Source: Eumeta japonica (Eukaryota > Arthropoda > Insecta > Lepidoptera > Psychidae). From it: a DNA stretch of 64,000 nt. Shown here in pieces: positions 1-9,399 of the stretch (positions are counted from its first letter, which is position 1; every line of letters starts with the position of its first letter). The notes beneath the pieces are model-generated. The model was not told the origin of the DNA and made no database searches. It saw only the letters and a program-made list of their open reading frames with translations. Both the position numbers and the translations under genes were made by a program. The stretch is from the NCBI GenBank assembly GCA_005406025.1, contig BGZK01000180.1:372001-436000 (forward strand), written 5' to 3'.

Positions 1-141
1 ATAAAAAATGGCAACAAGTTTTCGAAATAAATTACATATATATGTAATATAATTAAATGTAAATAAAATATGACAAAAAATTATTTTGAATTTGTATATA
101 ATTGTACATAAAATACGTAAAAACTTTTTCCCCGACCTTAT
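1..141 (+). mobile_element. 3' end of a mariner-type transposon (cut by window start)
   Basis: This stretch matches the last ~110 bases of the dead mariner at 50,033-51,340: the tail of the transposase reading frame, the AT-rich 3' segment and a terminal repeat resembling ATACGTAAAAACTTTTTCCC near position 110-135. Only the end of the element is in view, so its integrity upstream cannot be judged. It lies just before the conserved part of P450 block A. Confidence 0.65.
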
Positions 142-304
142 AATGATATTATTGATACGTCAGAAACAAAAATGGTTTTCTCTACTTTAAAAAAATATTT
201 TAAGTTTTTAAATTGTATTTGTTTTTAAATATAATTATATTAATTTTTCAATATTTTCACGAAACTAAGTGTTTGCCTCTCCCACGTCTCTGTCGTTTCA
301 GAAC
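142..304. other. 5' flank of the broken CYP9A copy
   Basis: Short AT-rich flank that resembles 28,530-28,640 and then jumps to the equivalent of 29,020. About 380 bases present upstream of the intact copy have no counterpart here. A pyrimidine-rich tract ending TTTCAG lies directly before the ATG. An in-frame GTG at 269 is not a credible start in an insect gene. Confidence 0.5.
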
Positions 305-504
305 ATGTACCTCTACATCTGGCTGGGCGTGCTCTTCGCAGTGCTATGGCTTTACTTCCGCAAGACCTACTCCTACTTCAAGCACCGCGGGGTGAACTAC
401 TTGCCGCCTGTGCCGGTTCTCGGCAACATGGCCAGGACCATATTGAAGATGGAGCACATGGTCGAGGGTCTGAACAGGCTGTACTTCGCTTTTCCCGATG
501 ACAG
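305..504 (+). CDS. CYP9A: Broken CYP9A, exon 1
   Basis: 200 nt from ATG to AG|GTAAAT. Codes the hydrophobic N-terminal anchor, the RK stop-transfer pair, and the hinge LPPVPVLGN. It differs from exon 1 of the intact copy at only 3 of 200 positions. Confidence 0.9.
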
Positions 505-1694
505 GTAAATTAAGAAACTAATGAAAATTTCATTTAAAAAAATAATTTATACGATAAGCATTAACCCACAAACGATCAAATTATATGCGTTATAGATGTA
601 CAGGACAAGGTTTCGTATACGTCAATATTCTTTTTAATGTTATATTATAAATGATAGTATTTGTGCATGTGTTATATACAAATAAATAAATATTATTCTT
701 ATAAAATGTAAAGTACGACATAAGTCATCTCTCTATAGTCAAAGACAGTAATTTAAAACAGGAGCTAATAACATACCACCTCCAGACATCGCTTTTGTGA
801 TTGGAACAAATTAATGGTCGTAATTTAACCAATTTTAGTATCCGATGTACTAAAATTTATTCTCAGTGTCATATTCAAAGTATTTGAAATGCACCACAAA
901 TGTTCTTGTGTAATATACGCAATATTTTACATAGTTAGCAACACTAGCCGTTTCCCTCTTCGTTCGTTATGAGTAAATTAAAGTTTAATAACGATCAAAT
1001 TTGATACCGATCTCGTTCTCGTTCGATTCATTGATTTATTAAGGCCGATTTTTCATTTGTTTATTCATATATAAAAAAATTATCGCGTGTGCAAAATGTT
1101 TATTTTCAATAAAAAAAATTGACGAAATTATAGTCATTCATTCATCAAGAGAGCAAAGTTGATTTTGAAACGAAAACTTATTTTGAATCCCGAGTCACAG
1201 AAAGATTCCATGATCGAATCACAAGCGAAGTTAGAGATTATAAAGTAGGATACTAAATGTTGCGAGAGAGTCAAGGGTTTTTGAGTTGCATAAATTAATT
1301 TTCGTATGAACTATCGAACTTTTCATTTCCTCAGCAAAAAAAAAATGTTAAAAAAAATGTAATGTTTGCCCATTACAAACGATTAAGTGTTGAAAAATGT
1401 TAAATATTTATTATTTCATTTAAACATGTTCTTTAGATTCGCTTAATTTACATTTGCAAAGTACATTTTACAGTAATATATTGGGTTTAGAACTAAAAAC
1501 TACCTCCTTAATAAAGCTGCCCGAAATTAGTTTTAGAACTTACGTGTCATTGATTTGTTCAATCGCAATATATACCATTTTTTCCCCAGGGAAAAAATAT
1601 CGTTTTGAAGAATATGAGGAGAAAAAGAAAGAACTTCGTGAAGTGAAATGGCTTTTGTTTTCTTCGTGAAGGAGACCATTTTATTTCCACATTT

Positions 1695-1965
1695 TATTTC
1701 CACGGGTCCTGGTACTGCCACTGATTTGAATAGCGGTCACGCTTTTGATCCTAACCCCGGTCCCATAATCTGTTTTGAACCCGGCTCTATTCTCAATCTT
1801 GGTCCCGCTTTCGACTCTTGCTCCCGACTACTAGGCATAGTGCAATTTTGTACAAAGGAGCAAATCTTAGAACCAAAATAAGATATGTACATGTACTTTT
1901 TTGTGTGAAAGAATTATTATAAAAAAATAACCAACCAAATAAACTCAAATTTTAGAGGTTGCTTA
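1695..1965. repeat. Insertion carrying degenerate GATCC/CCCGG repeats in intron 1
   Basis: This block is absent from the corresponding intron of the intact copy (near 31,180). It is made of imperfect short units of the type 'TTGATCCTAACCCCGGTCCC'. The same style of repeat occurs at about 15,540, 23,840, 24,430, 35,690 and 47,270, so it is a dispersed family rather than a P450 element. Confidence 0.55.
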
Positions 1966-2092
1966 CAAGAAAACTCTCAATTTGTTTTCGCAACTTGACA
2001 TTATTTTATTATCATCAAGAAATTTGTATACATAAAAGTGATTTTAATCATGTGTGGATCAATCAAAATATAATTATCAATAATATTTTTAG

Positions 2093-2114
2093 GTTCGTAG
2101 GAAATTACGAGTTT
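2093..2114 (+). pseudogene. CYP9A: Broken CYP9A, stub of exon 2
   Basis: The acceptor TTTTTAG is followed by codons for FVGNYEF, identical to the start of exon 2 at 31,319. Homology stops at 2114 and the sequence then matches intronic DNA equivalent to about 35,990 of the intact gene. This is the deletion junction. Confidence 0.88.
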
Positions 2115-2447
2115 TATAAAGTACTATATTTTATTTAAATTAATATTTGAGCAAACGCATATTCTTGCTGTATGCCAAACTGATTAAGATCGGATAAGGA
2201 GTTGTTTAGTTGTAAAGGGGCATACAGACAAATAGACAAAATGATTAAAAACTATAAATATATATAAATGCGTTATGAAATGGGTTCTTTCGACTAACGA
2301 AATTTGACAAAATATTGTATGTACAGACAGAGCCTGCAGATTTATTTATGTCTATAGATTGAATACGGGATATGTGAACATAAATTTGATGTTAATATTT
2401 TATGGAAAATTTTGTTGAGTTCTAATTTGACGATACTTTTTTTTCAG

Positions 2448-2548
2448 AGACTCTAAGAAAATGGCCTCCCGCACCAAATCCTGATAGATATTGCCAAAAA
2501 CGATACAATCTTGGGAAACCACATGAAAAGGCGACTAAAGACGTTTAT
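2448..2548 (+). CDS. CYP9A: Broken CYP9A, ETLR exon
   Basis: 101 nt between TTTTTTTTCAG and GTAAGT. Codes the K-helix ETLRKWPP and the following YNLGKPHEKATKDVY segment. There are four differences from the intact copy. Confidence 0.88.
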
Positions 2549-2660
2549 GTAAGTGAATGATGACTAGAGATTTCTGTTACAGTCGCAAAAGAGCATTTTT
2601 TTTGAAGTGAAACTTCTTTATCGGCGTATGGGAGAAATTTTATAGCAATGTAACGCTTTT

Positions 2661-2738
2661 CTGTTACGCGCCATCTTTATCTGTTACGCGCCATCTTTAT
2701 TTCTGGGTAACATTTTTCCGTTACGCGCCATATTTATT
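2661..2738. repeat. Three copies of a 20-base direct repeat
   Basis: CTGTTACGCGCCATCTTTAT occurs twice back to back (2661-2700), with a third diverged copy at about 2719-2738. They lie inside the TIR element near its left end and could be subterminal transposase-binding repeats. Confidence 0.75.
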
Positions 2739-2854
2739 CAATGTTATTAATGTCATCGTGGCATAAACATAATTGTTACTAAGGCCACCTGTCACATATA
2801 CTTTCTGTCAACACCCTAGATCTATTTACAGTTTGTATATATTACATTTTCCTA

Positions 2855-3106
2855 TTATCTAAGTTGAAACCTTTTCAACCGACATACATGAACTATATCT
2901 CACATTCTTTCATTGAGTGACTCGATTTTATATGTAGCGTTCGATAATTTTCCTACAATTCTATATGGCCCTTTATAACATCGCATTAATTGAAAAGTTT
3001 TACCTATCACCCTTCCAGGTACATATACCATTACCAAGTCTCCTACATGAAACTCTGAACATTTCTGTTTCTGAAACTCAGTAGTGACGTGAAAATAATA
3101 TTTCAA
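2855..3106 (-). pseudogene. Integrase C-terminal (GPY-type) fragment
   Basis: An 84-codon frame with one internal TGA (at the codon just below 2900). It shows the C-terminal signature of gypsy/BEL-type integrases: VGDLVMVY, then KGPYRIVGKLSNATYKI, and after the stop IVHVCRLK before a final TAA. Known families with this tail are LTR retrotransposons and Ginger DNA transposons. Only the tail is present, and no catalytic DDE core was found in the element. It is decayed and not a host gene. Confidence 0.6.
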
Positions 3107-3723
3107 TTAAGTGATTAGCGAAAAAATTTTATAAAGTTATTGGCAAAAGAATAAAAGATATTTATTCTAATTCCAGTGGATTTCTAACAGGAGTAAGTAA
3201 TTAAACCTTTTTCTAATACATTCAACACGTGGGTGTGATTACGGTATTTATTTTTTTTAAGGTTATTTCAAGTTAACCTTAGTTTTTAATTGTAAATATC
3301 AGTGAGTTAAGCCATTAATTACAAAAATATATAATAACGATAATAATAATAATTCTATTATAATTAATGAAATGCTATAATCTTAGTAGCAGAAAGGTGA
3401 AATAATTGTATTATTTTTGTATCCATGTCTATGATAATAAAAGCCTTTTGCATAAACTTTATCTAATTTAGCTTTATTCAACCAATTTCTGTGAAGTTGT
3501 AAATAGTAAATCATTTTTCGAAAAATGATGTCATAAAGAAGTTTCACTTCTTACGTGTGTACACTAATACACACACACTTTTTTTTTATCAATTCGATAT
3601 TTCCATTATTATTTTAAACATTTTTGAATGTTCCATGACGCTAAGTGTTTTATTTGATAACACGGACCATGATTTTCTTGTACGTATAAACTAATATCTA
3701 ACGTATATCCAATGTATTTTCAG

Positions 3724-3892
3724 CTGGAGGAAGGTTCGGTGGTGGTGATACCAGTTTGGCCAATACACTATGATCCCAAGTACTACCCGGATCCACATCG
3801 TTTCGATCCGGAGAGATTCTCTGATGAAAATAAACATAACATCAAGCCCTTTACGTATTTGCCCTTCGGGGTCGGGCCCAGGAACTGCATAG
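3724..3892 (+). CDS. CYP9A: Broken CYP9A, heme-binding exon
   Basis: 169 nt. Contains DPERF and the cysteine heme ligand in PFGVGPRNCIG. The frame is open and both splice sites are intact. It differs from the intact copy at 11 positions, far more than the flanking exon 10. Confidence 0.88.
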
Positions 3893-5324
3893 GTGAGCTT
3901 TATGTACGATTCATGTGCAATTGTGCGAGTAAAGTATAAGAACATAATATATTTAAATGAACATGAATCGGTTGCAAGTTTTCAAAATTAAAAATTTTAT
4001 TACCTAATTTTACCTGTGTTGAAGCGAAGAAACCTTCTTTAGGCTCATAGACGTAACATTTACGAATTAAAACAACACAATATTCATACAACACTTATTC
4101 AGCACTTAAACATATTACATAAAACAATAATTAATTAAGATATGCTAAGTTTACACCGGCAACTCCCCTGTACACGGGATTAAGCGGCTTTGTTACAGTT
4201 CTAGTAAGATGACTCGCCGAAGAGGAGCCCTCAAATTCTAATATCTACTAACAACAAAATCAATTATTCAACTTGGTCCTTGTTTAAGAGGAGATTCAAT
4301 TAAAATATAGTTTAATACGAAAATTAAATCGAATTATCTCCATAACGTTTGACATGCAAATGATATTTCTATTTTATAACAAAACTAAAAAAGGAACAAA
4401 GATCATTAGTTAGTTCACTAAATGTCATGATATTTTGGTTTACTAATATACAATATAAAATAGTTTATTTCAACATGAAAGAGACAAAAAATACATTAGT
4501 TATAGAATTAGAAACATTGTACTTAGAAAAAACATAGTACTTACAAGAAACATAACCTATCCCTGAAGAGGCGAATAAATGAAGACTGGCTACCAAACAG
4601 TTAGCTGGCAGTCAAACCGAGGTTTTCATCACCTGTGCTATACCTACAATGACAAAGTATTTGGGCACAGTACGTTAAATTATGACAGGACAACAGATAC
4701 TCGTTTTAAATATACGTTCAAGACCAAATTGAACACCTGATTATATCATTGGTTATTTTCCCTTTCATTGTGCTGAGTGCTAATTGATTACATATCATTT
4801 TATGTGCTAAATCAAATTAAAATGGAATCAAAGATAGTTTTATTTCGTAGGTAATAGAAATCACACTTGAAATGCGTCATAAACGATTGTTTTATGTACC
4901 ATTTTATGTGCTAGTTCTTCATTCTCTTACAATTATCAAGGGCTATGTGTTTACTCTCTGATCTGCCGTATTATTTTCGTAATAACCATTATAAAATATT
5001 GTAATTTAAGGGTTGAACTGAGTCCCAATATAAAATTTTGATTTTCTTATGTAAATTTCTCATTCTTCGTTTGGTATGAACTTTTGACTTGAAACTAAAA
5101 GTATGTGGAGTTATCAGCTGTAAGTCGCAGCAGCGTTCCCGTTGTAGCGAAGATGAACGTGCTGTATATGGTTTTAAATTTGATTAATATTCTGTTTACA
5201 TGACGAACCAAATTACAGCTGTTGATGGATTTCATTTAATTATTTTATAAAATTACTATAAATATTTCGAAACTTTAATTGTACTGTATAAAAAACAAAA
5301 TTTGAATGAAAATTTTGTTTGTAG
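3893..5324. other. Last intron of the broken CYP9A
   Basis: AT-rich intron aligned by eye with 36,749-37,740 and 40,190-40,598 of the intact copy, at roughly 85% similarity. It lacks the ~2.4 kb LINE found there. No other feature was recognised. Confidence 0.6.
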
Positions 5325-5500
5325 GTTCTCGTTTCGCTATCATCGAAGTCAAAGCCATGGTGTTCGACCTGCTGAGGCACTTCGAGCTGTCGCCGGCGCC
5401 CAAGACCCGCGTGCCAGCTAAGCTGGATCCTTCTCAGTTCGCGATGCGTTTTCTAGGAGGACACTGGATTAGGATAAAGCCTAGAGATGTTAAAGCATAG
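5325..5500 (+). CDS. CYP9A: Broken CYP9A, terminal exon
   Basis: 176 nt from TTTGTAG| to TAG, coding the L helix after the heme cysteine and the C-terminus ending RDVKA. Identical to the intact copy's terminal exon except for one silent base. Confidence 0.88.
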
Positions 5501-6432
5501 TGACGTACGACATTTAAATTTGTACAATATTTTGGCCTTGATTGTTTTGTGTTAAGTTGATCGCTTTCAAATTGTTTATTTGATATATGACAGGTTAATA
5601 TTGTGATAATCTATAAAGTGTGTAACACCAATTGTGTTTCTTCTATCATATTTTTTTAAATCTGTAACATTGAAATTGGTAAGTATACATTTATTTATAT
5701 AAAATGTATCCAAATAACCATTTATTACAAACAAAGGAAGCATTATGATTATTAAAGGTTTCAAATAGTATTTAAACATAAATTGTATCAATAAAAATAA
5801 AAAAAAATCCGGAATTAAAATAAAGAAAAATATAAACCACGGTTTTCTTCTATGCCCATTCTTCAATAATTATAAAATTTAAGTCCAACAGTAACAATAC
5901 GTTTGTATCATGACATTATAACACCACAATTTTAAGGATTGCACCTAATTTATTACTGAATTATCAAGTTCTATAAATAAGAAATGAAAACAAATTTTTG
6001 ATATTTATAACTAATGTACATTTTCGAGTCTGTTGATTAATTTATTACATAAGTTAATAAATGATAAATAAAAATGCATGAGAACACATACAGTTATTTA
6101 TTGACGCTGATGGACGAATGACCTTCGCGTTGTTGACAACGCTTCAAGATTCTTAACAATATGACCTCGAGGTCAATTTGTGGTTTGGTCAGGAGATCAG
6201 ATTATCTCAATTGTTTTATTGTATCTCCATTTACCGAATCAAATTGTTCGTACTATAGATAGAGCATTAGGTCATAGCAAATTATTTTTTTAGTTCTTTA
6301 CTCTCGAATTAAATTGGTTTTGTTTTTAAAGGCAAATGTTTAGAAATAAAAACAATTTTATAATTTAAAATATTTTTTTTTTAATAAAGTAGTGATAAAC
6401 ATTTTGTTTTTGATGTATCAATAAAGTTATTA
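5501..6432. other. 3' flank of the broken CYP9A
   Basis: Matches 40,775-41,540 after the intact gene. An AATAAA at 5790-5795 is the likely poly(A) signal; its counterpart is at 41,041. No gene was seen. Confidence 0.5.
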
Positions 6433-7093
6433 TAAGAACGGGGAAAAAGTTTATATATATATATATATGTGCAATTTTGTTCAAAAACTTGTTGGCATTT
6501 TTTAGGTAGTAACATAATCTCATTGCTGTAGAAATTTTGGGACTTCTGATCAAAAATGCAACAAACAGTTTCGACAGCCCTTACTTGATGTTAACCTTAC
6601 ACTACGTAAAGAATTCTGAAGAGGCCGAAGCAGGTGAAAATCTAAGGGTGCAAGGTCAGGGCTATGTGGTGAATGCATTAACACTTCCAAACCAAACTTT
6701 CCCAATATTTTCTAAGTGGATAAAAATGTCTGTGGTCTGGCGTTATCATGGTGAAAAACCGCTACCTTTCTGTTAACCAATACCGGCCGTTTTTCTTTAC
6801 TTCTTGCTTAAGTCTCATCAGCTGTTGACAGTAGACGTCCGAATTAATTATTTTGTCCGGCTGTAACAGCTCATAATGAATAATGTCCTTCCAATCCGAC
6901 CATACCTATAGCATTAACTTATTGCGAATTAAACTGTGTTTCGCTACAGGGAGGCTACTTTTTATGTTTTATTTTTCTTTTTAAAAATATTATCTATTAA
7001 ATGGTATCAAAAGTACCCAGGTATAAGTGGCACAGTCAAAGAGATTTTACTGCAACTTTTTAATTATGAAATACGAAAAACTTTTCCCCAGAT
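6433..7093 (-). mobile_element. Internally deleted mariner transposon
   Basis: Both ends resemble the TIRs of the mariner at 50,033-51,340 (left AGAACGGGGAAAAAGTTT, right inverted GAAATACGAAAAACTTTTCC). On the minus strand the decayed C-terminal half of a mariner transposase can be followed, including a YHHELLQ-like stretch and the end near 6470, with several stops and frame shifts. The N-terminal half is missing, so it is about half the usual 1.3 kb. Block B has no insertion at the matching site (about 41,560). Confidence 0.7.
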
Positions 7094-7570
7094 GTAATAT
7101 ATATCTTTGTGCTGGTCAGTAATGTGTAAAAGAATTAAATAATCATTAAAAATTATGCTTTTATGATTTTCTAATAAAATAAACTTGCCGGTTTCGAGTT
7201 ATTTACGTACTGTTCCTCGTTTAAAAGTTTAGGCGGTTTAGAAAAAAAAGAATACGACCTGTACAAAAATTGATTGAAGTTCGATATATCGACCTTTTTT
7301 CTCTTAGCGTCTTAAATTCTTAGCGTCTAGGATTTTGAATTTATATTCCTTGAGTACAATAGTAGAAGTTTTGTACTGTGAGCAGTACAAAAATTATCTG
7401 TGGCATTCGCTAAAGCCATAGAAAGTTATTCTCGAAAAACTGCTTCAGATATTGAATAGAAAGGACATTGAGTGAAACCAATGGCGATAATAGCAGTTTG
7501 AGCCAAGGTAGGTAATCAACAGCTAAATCCTATATATGCTCAGCTATTGCTTGTTAAGTATAAATATTAT
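7094..7570. other. AT-rich flank, no gene seen
   Basis: Aligns with 41,590-42,010 of block B. No coding potential was recognised. Confidence 0.4.
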
Positions 7571-8235
7571 AGTACCTAGATGACCGAGCTTTGCTCGGTA
7601 TTTTTTTTGGTAAATCATATTTTTTTGGAAAATATATGTAAATATGAACTACATACTGATGAAGTATGAATAATATTTTTCGATTTTACCACGTTTTTTT
7701 TTTCAAAAATACTTTAGGCGTTCGTAAGCAAACACGTTAGTTAAAAACAAATGTACTTTTTCAATAATATAAGTAAACAATGGATTTTGTTGGTCTAACC
7801 TCAAACCAAACACTGACTGGCTTAGTATTGCTTGACAACGTCGTCTATTGTCAAATAGCTTTAGTGTTGCTATGTTGGTAAAGCAGTTAGTTGCTCCCTA
7901 TATTAGTTTTTCTCACAAAAATAGAAACTTTTTCTCACGAAAGAAAAAAAATTGACGTTTTCTCAGAAAGAAGAAATTTGAAAAAAAAACAAAAAACTTG
8001 AAAAAAATAATCGTTTGGAATCAAACCTGGGTCTTCTCGATGCGGACCGTTCGATTTCCCCACTGTCCTATTATAATCTCGTCGATAGTGGTTAAATTTA
8101 CCTACGTATTTTAATTCTAATTCATTTTCTGAAAACAAGAATAAAACGAGGTTTTCTAAAAATGGAACCTAGCCAGATCGATTTATCACCCTCGAAACCC
8201 CCTGCATACTAAATTTCATACTAAATTGTCATTAT

Positions 8236-8288
<53 letters not shown>

Positions 8289-8310
8289 CAAGAATTGCTC
8301 TTTTAAAGAT
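7571..8310. mobile_element. Dispersed non-autonomous repeat (SINE- or LINE-tail-like)
   Basis: Begins near ATGACCGAGCTTTGCTCGG and ends with a TA microsatellite and CAAGAATTGCTCTTTTAAAG, motifs I associate with a common lepidopteran repeat (recollection, not a search). The minus strand at about 8025-8035 carries GGTTTGATTCC, close to the pol III B box GGTTCGANTCC, which suggests a tRNA-related part. It interrupts sequence shared with the 44,818-45,700 region. Confidence 0.45.
8235..8283. repeat. (AC)n(TA)n microsatellite
   Basis: Uninterrupted AC repeats followed by TA repeats, then CATATACATATAC. Confidence 0.9.
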
Positions 8311-8339
8311 ATTACATTTTTTTTTTCATTTAATTTTTT

Positions 8340-9390
8340 ATGTTTAGTACATTTCGTTTTCTTTGAAACAGGCCACAAGTGTTCACAGTATTATTATAAG
8401 TGTCAAAAAATTTATCTAAAGTTTTTTTGCGATTATTTTAAACTCATTAATTTACTATATCCAGCAAGCTATTTCAGAAGTTTTTTTGTATAATGTTTTG
8501 TAAAGAGCATTTGTTTCTTCGAAAATATAATCAAAACTATCCAAAAATGAGGTAAAGTCAAACTCTTTTAAACCATGCGAGAATGATTGGTGCTTGACTC
8601 AATGCATCATCTTTCATATTTACGATACGCGAATCGTAAGACCAACGTGTTTCGACGACGCGCGATATTTTGGTGACTTGACCATAATGAGCTAATTGTT
8701 TCATACTACCGTGAAAAAATTTCGTTACGCTTTTAATAATACTGAAAAATCAATCAGTTCTGCCTATGCGTTAACAAAATTTAGAAAGAACCTAATTTAA
8801 TGTGAATAGAAAACCAAAGAAAAAGAGTAAATAAACAACGTTCTTTAATTTTAGTTTCGACACCATTTGCTAAGAAGACATAACTGCCGTGCCGTCACAT
8901 CTTAGAACTATTATTTTGTATATACAATCATATTCTTCGAGGACACGCAAAACTACTGAACTCAGTGAAATAGTTGTGAGATCCAAATCGACCCCACCTA
9001 TTTTATAAATCGGTCGTCTACTTTGGATTGTACAAAATATCGCAATATAACTGCGTCCGCTTCCGCTGACTGCCGACGTTTCATCAATAACAATCGCCAT
9101 AAAATCAGTTTCCTGTATTAGTGTTTTTAATTTTACTCTATATGAGAGAAGCAAGGCTAGAAATTAAATTATTTTGAACTCTATTGCATAAGGCCGTAAA
9201 AGCCTGAGTGGAAGTTAGTAAACGACTTTCGAAAATACCGTCATATTTTGACAACAATCTACCACTTCTAAATAATTTCCTTTTTTTCACGAAGTGATGG
9301 TTTCATCAAATTCATCATGACCTTCAACAGGCAATTCTTCTTTACCCAAAAAATATATTATATCTATTAAACGTTAAAAACAATAAGATT
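8340..9390 (-). mobile_element. Decayed hAT-like transposon remnant
   Basis: The longest open piece is 8870-9154 (94 codons). It reads like the catalytic region of hAT/DUF4371-type transposases, with FMAIVIDETSAVSGSGRSY (the conserved DETtDvsg first acidic motif) and CDGTAVMSS (the DGA-x-MS motif). Frames upstream are broken. The part near 8340-8500 resembles 45,560-45,700 in block B, where a hAT C-terminal domain is recognisable. It is transposon debris, not a host gene. Confidence 0.6.
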
Positions 9391-9399
9391 TCCATCTAA

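Larger units (their letters stand above)
2604..3578. mobile_element. TIR element inserted in an intron of the broken CYP9A
   Basis: The left end GAAGTGAAACTTCTTT is inverted at the right end as AAAGAAGTTTCACTTC (3535-3550), followed by a GT/AC hairpin (3553-3578). The intact P450 copy lacks the whole ~975 bp; its intron reads straight across a T-rich site at about 36,450-36,475. The insert contains three 20-base direct repeats and, on the minus strand, the end of an integrase-like frame. A shorter relative lies at 18,520-19,156. The family is uncertain. TIRs plus a GPY-type integrase tail suggest a Ginger-like DNA transposon derivative, by inference only. Confidence 0.6.
305..5500 (+). pseudogene. 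CYP9A: CYP9A cytochrome P450 copy with a large internal deletion
   Basis: Paralogue of the intact gene at 29,072-40,774. Present: exon 1 (305-504, membrane anchor and proline hinge), the first 22 bases of exon 2 (2093-2114), exon 8 (2448-2548, ExxR as ETLR), exon 9 (3724-3892, PERF and FGxGxRxC heme loop) and the terminal exon (5325-5500, stop TAG). These names follow the ten-exon scheme of the third gene. Missing: residues 75-382 of the relative, including the C-helix WxxxR and the I-helix oxygen-binding AGFDT. Without the I helix no working P450 could form. Splicing exon 1 straight to exon 8 breaks the frame, because exon 1 ends with two bases of a codon and exon 8 needs one. The remaining pieces have no stops and intact splice sites, so the deletion may be young. 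A transcript is possible; an active enzyme is not. Confidence 0.92.

Noticed and set aside
269..304. Upstream in-frame extension of the broken CYP9A exon 1
   Set aside because: It begins at GTG, contains an acceptor-like TTTCAG, and the third gene has no equivalent. ATG at 305 is the start.
6537..6776. 79-codon open frame on the plus strand
   Set aside because: It is the antisense shadow of the decayed mariner transposase readable on the minus strand.
8234..8283. Possible CRISPR-like or regulatory array
   Set aside because: It is a plain dinucleotide microsatellite; eukaryotic context and no spacers.
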